A stretch of 13,284 bases of DNA from DASRSS01 sp035656335. GTDB taxonomy: Bacteria > Actinomycetota > Actinomycetes > Mycobacteriales > Jatrophihabitantaceae. The notes under the pieces are model-generated. The model saw only the letters and a list, made by a program, of their open reading frames with translations, searched no databases and was not told where the DNA came from. The translations under genes and the position numbers were made by a program. Shown here piece by piece: positions 1 through 6,241 of the stretch (the first letter of the stretch is position 1; each line of letters begins with the position of its first letter). The stretch lies in contig DASRSS010000113.1 in NCBI GenBank assembly GCA_035656335.1, positions 1 to 13,284 on the forward strand, read 5' to 3'.

Positions 1-344
1 ACGAACGTGGCGTACGCCTTCGGTCCCGGCACCGCGTGCCACAGCGACGCGAGCAGGTGCGTCTTGCCGACGCCGAACCCGCCGTCGAGGTAGACCCCGC
101 GCGAACCGGGCGTGCGCTCGCGGCGGCGCAGGAAGCCGCCCTTCTGCGGCGGGCTGCCGACGCGCGCGCCGAACTCCTCGAGCGCCTGCAGCGCCGCGGC
201 CTGGGTCGGCTCGGCGGGATCGGGACGGTACGTGTCGAAGCGGACCTCGTCGAACAGCGGCGGCGGGACCAGCCCGGCGATCAGCTCCTCGGCCGTCACG
301 CGCGGCGCGCGGTCGACCAGGCGGATCGGCGGGCGGGACGGCAC
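1..344 (-). CDS. zapE: ZapE/AFG1-like P-loop ATPase, N-terminal part (cut by window edge)
   Basis: The minus strand gives 114 residues before the window ends. They include a Walker A motif, GGFGVGKT, at about residues 88-95, in the context YLDGGFGVGKTHLL followed by LWHAV. That context is characteristic of the AFG1/ZapE family, cytoplasmic ATPases linked in E. coli to cell division under stress. The usual family start (PPIRLVDRAP, then a helical region with PPPLFDEVRFDTY) is also present. I chose the GTG at 342-344: it stands 8 bases after a TAGGCT box and has no Shine-Dalgarno sequence, which fits a leaderless mRNA. Walker B and the remaining two thirds of the protein lie outside the window. 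The gene is divergent from the RibD-like reductase, as Rv2670c is from Rv2671 in M. tuberculosis. Family assignment is firm; a division role in this organism is by analogy. Confidence 0.88.
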   Translation of the reverse strand, partial: MPSRPPIRLVDRAPRVTAEELIAGLVPPPLFDEVRFDTYRPDPAEPTQAAALQALEEFGARVGSPPQKGGFLRRRERTPGSRGVYLDGGFGVGKTHLLASLWHAVPGPKAYATF

Positions 345-352
345 GGGATCCG

Positions 353-358
353 AGCCTA
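353..358 (-). promoter_or_regulatory. -10 box of a leaderless zapE promoter
   Basis: TAGGCT on the minus strand matches the actinobacterial -10 pattern TANNNT and lies 8 bases before the GTG start of zapE. Transcription would begin at or next to the start codon. No clear -35 hexamer is visible. Confidence 0.5.
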
Positions 359-387
359 GCCAGCCGCGGCGTGCTCTGATGGAGCGC

Positions 388-1140
388 ATGCGCGCCCTGC
401 TGCCCGAACCGGCCGACGACGTCGACGTGCATGAGTGCTACGCCCGCGACTGGCTCGACGGTGGCGGGATCAGGATGAACTTCGTGGCCAGCGTGGACGG
501 CGCGGCGACCGAGGACGGCGTGTCGCGCGGGCTGCAGACGCCCGGCGACAACCGCGTGTTCGCGGCGCTGCGAGATCTGGCCGACGTCGTGCTGGCGGGC
601 GCGGGCACCGTCCGCACCGAGGGCTACCACGCCATCGGCCTCAGCGCCCGCCGCACCGCGATCCGCCGCGACCGCGGCCTGGCCGAGCGGCTGCCGACCG
701 CGGTGGTGAGCCGCTCGCTGCGCCTGGACCCGGACTCGCCGCTGTTCACCGACGCCCCGCCGGACGCGCGCACGATCGTGCTCACGTGCGCGTCTGGCGA
801 TCGGGGCGTCCGCGCCGCGCTCGAGCGCGTCGCCGACGTCGTGGTCTGCGGCGATTCAGACGTCGACTTCCCCGCCGCACGCGCGGCACTGGTCGAGCGC
901 GGGCTGACGCGGATCCTCAGCGAGGGCGGCCCGACGCTGTTCGCGGAGATGGCCCGCGCCGGCGTCGTCGACGAGCTGTGCCTATCGGTGACGCCGCTGC
1001 TCACCGGCCCCGGCGCGCGCCGCATCGTGGCCGGTCAGCTGTGGCCGGGCGAGCCGCTGCGGCTGGCGCTGACCGGCCTGCTGGAGGAGCACGGCGCGCT
1101 GTTCTGCCGCTACCGGGTGCGGCGCGACGACATCCGCTAG
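388..1140 (+). CDS. Pyrimidine reductase family protein (RibD C-terminal domain, Rv2671-like)
   Basis: This is a 250-residue protein made of one RibD-C/dihydrofolate-reductase-like fold. Visible family motifs are MNFVASVDGA near the N-terminus, VVLAGAGTVRTEGY in the cofactor region and ILSEGGPTLFAEM followed by VVDELCLSVTPLLTG near the C-terminus. These are NADPH-binding signatures of 5-amino-6-ribosylaminouracil 5'-phosphate reductases. The zinc deaminase domain of full RibD is absent. The M. tuberculosis homologue Rv2671 has weak dihydrofolate reductase activity and its overexpression gives para-aminosalicylate resistance, so the real substrate may be a folate or a pyrimidine. The start at 388 gives MRALLPEP, similar to the MRRLFP start of streptomycete relatives. 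An in-frame ATG at 379 would add three residues. Its stop codon overlaps the stop of the convergent sigma gene. Confidence 0.87.
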   Translation: MRALLPEPADDVDVHECYARDWLDGGGIRMNFVASVDGAATEDGVSRGLQTPGDNRVFAALRDLADVVLAGAGTVRTEGYHAIGLSARRTAIRRDRGLAERLPTAVVSRSLRLDPDSPLFTDAPPDARTIVLTCASGDRGVRAALERVADVVVCGDSDVDFPAARAALVERGLTRILSEGGPTLFAEMARAGVVDELCLSVTPLLTGPGARRIVAGQLWPGEPLRLALTGLLEEHGALFCRYRVRRDDIR

Positions 1141-2018
1141 CGGCTCAGGGCCGTTTCGGCGACGGCGTGGCTGAGCTTGTGCGGGTTGCGGACGGTGAAG
1201 ATCCGGCTGATCAGGCCGCCCTCGAACGCGAAGCCCACCACCGAATCGACCTTGCCGTCGACGAGCAGGCGCAGGCCCGGCGCGCCGTTGACCAGCATCG
1301 GCTCGAACACGCCGGTGCCGGCGAGCCGCGGGAAGTTGCGCGCCAGGTTGCGGATCCGGATTGCGCCGACCACCGGGTGCCGCACCGCCTGGACGAAGCC
1401 GCCGCCGTCCGCGAGCAGGACCGCGTCGGGAGCGAGCACGTCCATGAGGCCCTGCAGATCGCCGGTCGACAGCGCGGCCGCGAACCGGTCGATCACCCGC
1501 TGCTGTTCGGCGCGGTCGACGTTCGTGCGTGGCCGCCGCGCGCGCACGTGCGAGCGCGCGCGGTGCGCGATCTGCCGGACCGCCGCTGCCGTCCGGCCGG
1601 TGGCTTCGGCGATCTCCTCGAACGGCAGCTCGAACACCTCGCGCAGCACGAACACCGCTCGCTCCGTCGGCGTGAGCGTCTCCAGGACGGTCAGCATGGC
1701 CAGCGAGACGGACTCCGCGAACTCGACGTCCTCCGCTACGTCGGGCGCGGTCAGCAGCGGTTCCGGCAGCCACTCGCCCACGTACTGCTCGCGGCGCCGG
1801 GCGAGCGTCCGCAGCCGGTTGAGCGCCTGCCGAGTGACGATGCGGACCAGGTACGCGCGCGGCTCGCGCACCTGCTCCCGCGCCCCGGCGCCGATGCCGT
1901 CCCAGCGCAGCCAGGTCTCCTGCACCACGTCCTCGGCGTCCGCGGCCGAGCCGAGCAGCTCGTACGCGACCGTGAACAGCAGGTTGCGGTGGGCGACGAA
2001 CGCGTCGTCCGGGCTCAT
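1137..2018 (-). CDS. sigJ: ECF41-family RNA polymerase sigma factor with SnoaL-like C-terminal domain (SigJ-like)
   Basis: This 293-residue protein has sigma region 2 at about 6-72 (LGSAADAEDVVQETWLRW) and sigma region 4 at about 105-158 (LTPTERAVFVLREVFELPFEEIA). The ECF41 linker motif WLPEP is at 83-87. A SnoaL/NTF2-like domain occupies about 170-282 with DGGG at 204-207 and NPHKL at 278-282. ECF41 factors carry this fused domain in place of a separate anti-sigma factor; it can both stimulate and restrain the sigma. M. tuberculosis SigJ has the same layout. The ATG at 2016-2018 overlaps the stop of the upstream AhpD-like gene as ATGA, so the two are translationally coupled. Oddities are a phenylalanine after DGGG, where a basic residue is usual, and NPHKL in place of NPDKL. 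The stop TAG lies in a CTAG shared with the convergent reductase gene. The symbol is by similarity. Confidence 0.9.
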   Translation of the reverse strand: MSPDDAFVAHRNLLFTVAYELLGSAADAEDVVQETWLRWDGIGAGAREQVREPRAYLVRIVTRQALNRLRTLARRREQYVGEWLPEPLLTAPDVAEDVEFAESVSLAMLTVLETLTPTERAVFVLREVFELPFEEIAEATGRTAAAVRQIAHRARSHVRARRPRTNVDRAEQQRVIDRFAAALSTGDLQGLMDVLAPDAVLLADGGGFVQAVRHPVVGAIRIRNLARNFPRLAGTGVFEPMLVNGAPGLRLLVDGKVDSVVGFAFEGGLISRIFTVRNPHKLSHAVAETALSR

Positions 2019-2596
2019 GAAACGGAGCGTAGAGGTGCCTTGGCCATCGGCTTGAGCTCGCACGAGTCGGCGTACCCCTCGGACTCGATGCCGAGCGCGA
2101 CGTTGCTCCGCGCGCTCATGTTCTCCAGCGCGATCACCGCGGTCAGCTCGATCAGCGCGGCCTCGCCGAGCGAATCGAGCAGCGTCGCCACCAGCACGTC
2201 GTCGACGGTCGGCGGCGTGTCGGTCATCGCCTCGGCGTACTCGAGCACGTCGCGCTCCAGCGGCGTGAACGCGTCCGACTCGCGCCACCGCGGCACCTCG
2301 CGGGCCTTGTCGAGGTCGAGATGCTCGTTGAACGCCTGGAAGTAGCCGAAGTCCAGGCACCAGCCGCAGCCGACGCGGGCGGCGACGGCCATGTGCGCGA
2401 ACGACTTCAGCGCCGGGTCGCACTGCTTCCACTTCTGTGCCTTGCCGCCGACGCCCATCGTCGCGCGCAGCACAGGCGGGTTGTGCCAGTAGACGCCCAG
2501 TGGCTCGGGGACGCGTCCGAGCACCTTCTTGCTGTATCGCTTGACGATTGCCCCGAACGGTCCGCTGATCTCGGCCGGTTGGATGCGTGTGGTCAT
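2015..2596 (-). CDS. Carboxymuconolactone decarboxylase/AhpD-like protein, partner of the ECF41 sigma factor
   Basis: This 193-residue protein has a redox-type CGWC at residues 77-80 inside FAHMAVAARVGCGWCLDFG, typical of the carboxymuconolactone decarboxylase (CMD)/AhpD fold. Genes for CMD proteins, oxidoreductases or epimerases are the known partners and targets of ECF41 sigma factors. Here the partner is directly upstream and overlaps the sigma gene by four bases. AhpD itself uses CxxCxxxH, but the position four after the second cysteine is glycine (CLDFG), so its proton relay is not conserved and peroxidase activity cannot be assumed. The ATG at 2594-2596 follows GAAGGAG by five bases. 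An ECF41-like promoter lies 36 bases further upstream. The substrate is unknown; a role in detoxifying an oxidised or electrophilic metabolite is inference. Confidence 0.85.
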   Translation of the reverse strand: MTTRIQPAEISGPFGAIVKRYSKKVLGRVPEPLGVYWHNPPVLRATMGVGGKAQKWKQCDPALKSFAHMAVAARVGCGWCLDFGYFQAFNEHLDLDKAREVPRWRESDAFTPLERDVLEYAEAMTDTPPTVDDVLVATLLDSLGEAALIELTAVIALENMSARSNVALGIESEGYADSCELKPMAKAPLRSVS

Positions 2597-2601
2597 CTGC
2601 G

Positions 2602-2608
2602 CTCCTTC
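2602..2608 (-). promoter_or_regulatory. Shine-Dalgarno site of the AhpD-like gene
   Basis: GAAGGAG on the minus strand, five bases before the ATG at 2596. It selects this start over the in-frame upstream codons, which would run across the promoter. Confidence 0.7.
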
Positions 2609-2631
2609 GTGCGTCGGTTCTCGGAACACAG

Positions 2632-2658
2632 GACACCGGCCGTCCTTGTTCTGTGACA
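2632..2658 (-). promoter_or_regulatory. Probable ECF41-dependent promoter (TGTCACA-N16-TGTC)
   Basis: On the minus strand TGTCACA (2652-2658) is followed after exactly 16 bases by TGTC (2632-2635). The published ECF41 promoter has a TGTCACA -35 element and a CGTC -10 element, so this site differs at one base. It would give a leader of roughly 30 bases ending in the GAAGGAG ribosome site of the AhpD-like gene. It implies that the sigma factor transcribes its own operon. Confidence 0.65.
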
Positions 2659-2675
2659 CCCCGGCCCGGGTGATC

Positions 2676-2681
2676 CAGAAT
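2676..2681 (+). promoter_or_regulatory. Candidate -10 box of ligC
   Basis: CAGAAT, a TANNNT-like box with one mismatch, lies seven bases before the ATG at 2689. This spacing would make the ligC transcript leaderless, and there is no Shine-Dalgarno sequence. It is about 17 bases from the -35 element of the divergent ECF41-type promoter, so the two could interfere. Confidence 0.35.
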
Positions 2682-2688
2682 GGCGGCC

Positions 2689-3780
2689 ATGGACCTGCCC
2701 GTGATGCCGACCGTCCTGCCGATGCTGGCCAAGCCGGTGAAGGGCTTCGACGCGCTGCCGACGGACGCCGTCCTGTACGAGCCGAAGTGGGACGGCTTCC
2801 GCTCGATCGTGTTCCGCGACGGCGACGACGTGGAGTTCGGCAGCCGCAACGAGAAGCCGATGACGCGCTACTTCCCGGAGTTGGTCGAGGCGGTGAAGGC
2901 CGAGCTTCCCAACCGTTGCGTGCTGGACGGCGAGATCGTGATCGCCACTGGCGACGGACTGGACTTCGAGGCGCTGCAGCAGCGCATCCATCCGGCGGCG
3001 TCGCGCGTCAAGCTGCTGTCCGAGCAGACGCCGGCGTCGTTCGTGGCGTTCGACGTCCTCGCGCTGGGCGACGAGAACCTCACCGGGCGGCCGTTCCGCG
3101 AGCGCCGTGAGCGGCTGGTCGACGCGCTGGCCGGCTCCGGTGCTCCCGTCCACGTCACGCCGGCGACGGACGACCGCGCCGTCGCCGAGCGGTGGTTCAC
3201 CGAGTTCGAGGGCGCCGGCCTGGACGGTGTCGTCGCCAAGCCGCTGGACGGCACGTACCAGCCGGACAAGCGGGTGATGTTCAAGCTCAAGCACGAGCGC
3301 ACCGCCGACTGCGTGGTCGCCGGGTATCGCGTGCACAAGTCCGGCCCGGACACGATCGGTTCGCTGCTGCTCGGCCTCTACACCGACGACGGCGTGCTCA
3401 ACTCGGTCGGCGTGATCGGCGCGTTCCCGATGGCGCGCCGGCGCGAGCTGTTCGCCGAGCTGCAGCCGCTGGTGACCTCGTTCGAGGAGCACCCGTGGAA
3501 CTGGGCGGGTGATCTCGAGGCGGTTGCCGGCTCGCGGACGCCGCGCAGCGGTGAGGGGTCGCGGTGGAACGCGGGCAAGGACCTGTCGTTCGTGCCGCTA
3601 CGCCCGGAGCGGGTCGTCGAGGTCCGCTACGACCACATGGAGGGCAACCGGTTCCGGCACACCGCGCAGTTCAACCGCTGGCGCCCGGACCGCACTCCGG
3701 AGTCGTGCACGTACGCGCAGCTGGAGCAGCCGGTGACGTTCCAGCTCGGCGACATCGTCCCCGGCCTCGGCCCCCGCTGA
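2689..3780 (+). CDS. ligC: ATP-dependent DNA ligase of the LigC type
   Basis: This 363-residue enzyme seals nicked DNA using ATP. The adenylated lysine K33 is in motif I, EPKWDGFR (31-38). LDGEIVI (79-85), LDGVVAK (178-184) and MFKLKHERTAD (197-207) match the other nucleotidyltransferase motifs. The OB-fold domain follows and ends with RFRHTAQFNRWRPDRTP (321-337). Length and the start MDLPVMPTVLPMLAKPVKG match mycobacterial LigC (Rv3731), which acts in base excision repair and is usually encoded next to the primase-polymerase PrimPolC. No PrimPolC, Ku or LigD gene is present here. An in-frame ATG at 2680 would add three residues; 2689 is preferred from family alignment and a possible leaderless promoter. 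The gene is divergent from the ECF41 operon and ends at a large palindrome. Confidence 0.9.
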   Translation: MDLPVMPTVLPMLAKPVKGFDALPTDAVLYEPKWDGFRSIVFRDGDDVEFGSRNEKPMTRYFPELVEAVKAELPNRCVLDGEIVIATGDGLDFEALQQRIHPAASRVKLLSEQTPASFVAFDVLALGDENLTGRPFRERRERLVDALAGSGAPVHVTPATDDRAVAERWFTEFEGAGLDGVVAKPLDGTYQPDKRVMFKLKHERTADCVVAGYRVHKSGPDTIGSLLLGLYTDDGVLNSVGVIGAFPMARRRELFAELQPLVTSFEEHPWNWAGDLEAVAGSRTPRSGEGSRWNAGKDLSFVPLRPERVVEVRYDHMEGNRFRHTAQFNRWRPDRTPESCTYAQLEQPVTFQLGDIVPGLGPR

Positions 3781-3827
3781 TGATCATGGGTAGAACCCCG
3801 GGATCCGGGGGTTTCGCCCATGATCAT
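3780..3827. repeat. 48-base interrupted palindrome after ligC
   Basis: Outer arms ATGATCATGGG (3780-3790) and CCCATGATCAT (3817-3827) are perfect inverted copies. Inner arms AACCCC (3794-3799) and GGGGTT (3808-3813) surround a GGATCC core (3801-3806). Only the two three-base spacers and one G-G pair break the symmetry. RNA from either strand would form a very stable hairpin, so it may end ligC transcription, although there is no T-tract. The outer arms begin at the last base of the ligC stop codon. It could equally be one copy of a dispersed REP-like repeat; only one copy is in this window. Confidence 0.75.
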
Positions 3828-3884
3828 CGGGGAGGGACGGCGTGACGCTCGCCGCCCGTCTGCCCGGTTCGTCCGGCCGCCGCC

Positions 3885-3890
3885 TATCCT
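3885..3890 (+). promoter_or_regulatory. Candidate -10 box for the Abi-alpha/DUF445 operon
   Basis: TATCCT matches TANNNT in the intergenic stretch after the palindrome. It would give a leader of about 40 bases carrying AAGGTGGGGTGAG just before the ATG at 3936. No convincing -35 element is visible. Confidence 0.4.
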
Positions 3891-3935
3891 CTACGGGTCC
3901 GCGTCCGCGCGAGCTAGCCAAGGTGGGGTGAGCAG

Positions 3936-4979
3936 ATGGCCGACGCAGCGCCGTCCCGTCGCCGCCGTCCCCTGCCCGGGCCCGGCCCGGCCCCGCAACG
4001 CGCCCCGATCACGCAGAACGGCACCAGCCCGTCGGCCGGCACCGTCGCGACGAGCCCCACGCTGCCGGCTGGCACGACCGTCCCGGCAGGCACGACGATC
4101 CCGTCGGGCGCAGCCGCGCCCACCAGCGGGAACACCGCGACCAGCACGTTCCCCCGCTCCCGCAACATCCCGGTCCCCCGCCTGCAGGCGCGGCAGCCAC
4201 CGGCACCCACGCAGGTCGCCGCCGCGGCGGGCACCGCGATCGTCACCGCGGCGCGGGTCGGACGGATCCTGGGCCGGTCCGGCTGGCGGATCGCGCGCCA
4301 ACTGCCGGGCGCGCAGACGCTCGAACGCGAGGCGCAACGCCTGCAGCGCGCGGCCGTGAGCGAGGTCCGCAAGCGCCTCGACCTGCCGCACGAACACACC
4401 GGCACGGCCACCGCCGAGGAGCGGCGCGCGGTGCTGCTGGTGCAGAACGCGTCGCAGGACGAAGCACCGCTGCGCACCGCGATGAGCGAGCTGCTGGAGC
4501 GGTCCGTCGAGACCGATCGCCGCGCCAGCCGCGAGTACCTGTTCGGCACGATCATCAGCCAGCTCGTCCCGGACGAGGCCCGCATCCTGGCCGCGCTCTC
4601 CGACGGACGGTCCGCAGCGACCATGGACGTGGTGATCCGCGTCGGCGCGCGCGGACGGACCCGCACCGAGCTCGCGTACGCGTCGACGCTCGGACGCGCG
4701 GCCGGACTGTCCAGCCCGGAGAACACGCCGACGTACCTGTCGCGGCTGGTCGGTTTCGGCCTGCTCCAGCCTGGCCCCGAGGACGAGTCGCTCCGCACCG
4801 ACTACGAGATCATCGCGACCGACACCGGCGTCCGCACCGCCCGCGCTACGGCCGAGGCACGCCGGCAGGGCTCGGTGCGGCTGCAGCGCGGGACGGTGTC
4901 GCTGTCCCCCCTCGGCCGCGAGTTCTGGGCGGCGACCGACCCGTCGCAGGCGCGCACCCGCGCACTGCCGTCCACCTGA
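3936..4979 (+). CDS. Abi-alpha family protein (DUF4393)
   Basis: This is a 347-residue protein. Residues 1-95 are low-complexity and rich in Pro, Thr, Ala and Ser, with short tandem repeats (PAGTTV, PAGTTI, PSG), and are probably disordered. From about 120 comes the Abi-alpha-like core: RQLPGAQTLEREAQRLQRA, then a conserved LRTAMSELLERSVE...REYLFGTIISQLVPDEARILAALSDG block (179-224). The end reads YLSRLVGFGLLQPGPED (267-283) and VSLSPLGREFWAA (321-333), which resembles a winged-helix C-terminus. The family is named for abortive-infection proteins, but most actinobacterial members have no shown function. The next gene starts two bases after the stop, so it shares an operon with DUF445. I could not place a signal peptide. 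Family call is moderately firm; a phage-defence role is not shown by the sequence. Confidence 0.75.
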   Translation: MADAAPSRRRRPLPGPGPAPQRAPITQNGTSPSAGTVATSPTLPAGTTVPAGTTIPSGAAAPTSGNTATSTFPRSRNIPVPRLQARQPPAPTQVAAAAGTAIVTAARVGRILGRSGWRIARQLPGAQTLEREAQRLQRAAVSEVRKRLDLPHEHTGTATAEERRAVLLVQNASQDEAPLRTAMSELLERSVETDRRASREYLFGTIISQLVPDEARILAALSDGRSAATMDVVIRVGARGRTRTELAYASTLGRAAGLSSPENTPTYLSRLVGFGLLQPGPEDESLRTDYEIIATDTGVRTARATAEARRQGSVRLQRGTVSLSPLGREFWAATDPSQARTRALPST

Positions 4980-4981
4980 CG

Positions 4982-6199
4982 ATGGGGGTCCTGCACGACC
5001 TGGTGATCATTTCGATCCCGGTCGTCGCGGCGATCATCGGCTACGTCACCAAGCTCGTCGCGATCCGGATGATGTTCCGTCCGCTGGAGTTCGTCGGCAT
5101 CCGTCCCTATCTCGGCTGGCAGGGCATCGTGCCGCGCCGTGCCGCGCGCATGGCGAGCATCGCCGTCGACACGATGACGCGCGACCTGATCTCCGCCGGC
5201 GAGGTGATCTCCCGTCTCGACCCGGACCGGGTCGCGTCCGAGCTGGACGAGCCGATGCGCCGATCGACCGCGGAGATCACGCGCGACGTCCTCGGCGAGT
5301 TCCAGCCCGGACTGTGGGACGCACTGCCCGAACCGGTCCGGCGGCTCACCGTCGCGCGAGTGCAGGCCGAGTTGCCCGCCATCGTCCGTTCGGTGCTCGC
5401 GGACATCCAGCGGGACGTCGACGCGGTGTTCGACCTCAAGGGCATGGTGATCACCAACCTGCTCGCCGACAAGGACCTGCTGAACCGGATCTTCCAGGAG
5501 GCCGGCCGCAAGGAGTTCCGCTTCATCGCCCGGTCCGGGCTGTGGTTCGGCGGCATCCTGGGCGTGCTCCAGCTCGGCCTGTGGCTGCTCTTCCACGAGC
5601 CGCTGATCATGCCCGCGTTCGGCCTCGTCGTCGGCTGGTCGACGGACTGGCTCGCCCTCAAGATGATCTTCCGGCCGAAGCGGCCGGTGCGCGTCCTCGG
5701 CTTCACGATCCAGGGACTGTTCCTCAAGCGCCGACGCGAGGTCGCCGCCGACTACGGCAAGCTGATCGCCGAGGAGGTCATCACCGCGCACAAGGTGATC
5801 GAGGCGATCATCAACGGCCCGCTCTCGGACCGCATGTTCGCGCTCGTCGCCCGCCAGGTGCAGGCGGCGCTCGACCGCAGCGCCGGGCCGGCACGTCCGC
5901 TCGTCGCGGTCACCATCGGCACGGCCCGGTACCAGCAGCTGAAGAAGACGATCAGCGCCAAGGTGATCGAGCGGCTGCCCGAGACGATGCGCTACGTCGA
6001 GGACTATGCGCGCGAGACGATGGACGTCCAGAACCTGCTCGTGCAGAAGATGCAGCAGCTGGACGAGCAGCAGTTCGAGGCGCTGATCAGGCCCGCGTTC
6101 GAGCAGGACGAGTGGATCCTGATCACGGTCGGTGCCGTGCTCGGCTTCGTCATGGGCGAGATCCAGGCGCTCGTCCTGGAGCACCTCGCGTCGCGCTGA
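4982..6199 (+). CDS. DUF445 family membrane protein
   Basis: This 405-residue protein has an N-terminal helix (about 5-24), a central hydrophobic pair (about 187-220) and a C-terminal helix (about 379-397), with long amphipathic stretches between. Two diverged copies of one motif are visible: GYVTKLVAIRMMFRPLEFVG (20-39) and GWSTDWLALKMIFRP (218-232), each followed by a basic segment. This internal duplication is typical of DUF445 (YheB/YjiN-like) proteins. The function of the family is unknown; the architecture suggests a membrane-anchored scaffold with a large soluble part. It starts two bases after the Abi-alpha stop, so the two are co-transcribed and probably work together. The ATG at 4982 is fixed by this spacing and by the hydrophobic N-terminus. 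Confidence 0.88.
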   Translation: MGVLHDLVIISIPVVAAIIGYVTKLVAIRMMFRPLEFVGIRPYLGWQGIVPRRAARMASIAVDTMTRDLISAGEVISRLDPDRVASELDEPMRRSTAEITRDVLGEFQPGLWDALPEPVRRLTVARVQAELPAIVRSVLADIQRDVDAVFDLKGMVITNLLADKDLLNRIFQEAGRKEFRFIARSGLWFGGILGVLQLGLWLLFHEPLIMPAFGLVVGWSTDWLALKMIFRPKRPVRVLGFTIQGLFLKRRREVAADYGKLIAEEVITAHKVIEAIINGPLSDRMFALVARQVQAALDRSAGPARPLVAVTIGTARYQQLKKTISAKVIERLPETMRYVEDYARETMDVQNLLVQKMQQLDEQQFEALIRPAFEQDEWILITVGAVLGFVMGEIQALVLEHLASR

Positions 6200-6228
6200 G
6201 TCCTGCCGCCGCACACAGCCGGCACCGG

Positions 6229-6234
6229 TAGCGT
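6229..6234 (+). promoter_or_regulatory. -10 box of a leaderless promoter for the lipoprotein hydrolase
   Basis: TAGCGT matches TANNNT and lies exactly seven bases before the GTG at 6242. This argues for a leaderless transcript starting at 6242 and against the in-frame GTG at 6233, which is inside the box. Confidence 0.55.
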
Positions 6235-6241
6235 GCAGGAC

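Noticed and set aside
435..2345. 636-codon plus-strand open frame
   Set aside because: Arg/Ala/Gly-rich composition with no motifs; it covers the reductase and sigma genes, which carry clear domain signatures in other frames.
2593..3492. 299-codon minus-strand open frame over ligC
   Set aside because: His/Arg/Val-rich shadow; ligC has all ligase motifs on the other strand.
3780..3827. Insertion-sequence end or attachment site
   Set aside because: No transposase or integrase gene, no direct repeats flanking it and no second copy in the window.
3936..4979. Phage-defence island
   Set aside because: Only the family name suggests it; no restriction, toxin, integrase, nuclease or CRISPR gene is nearby and base composition is unchanged.
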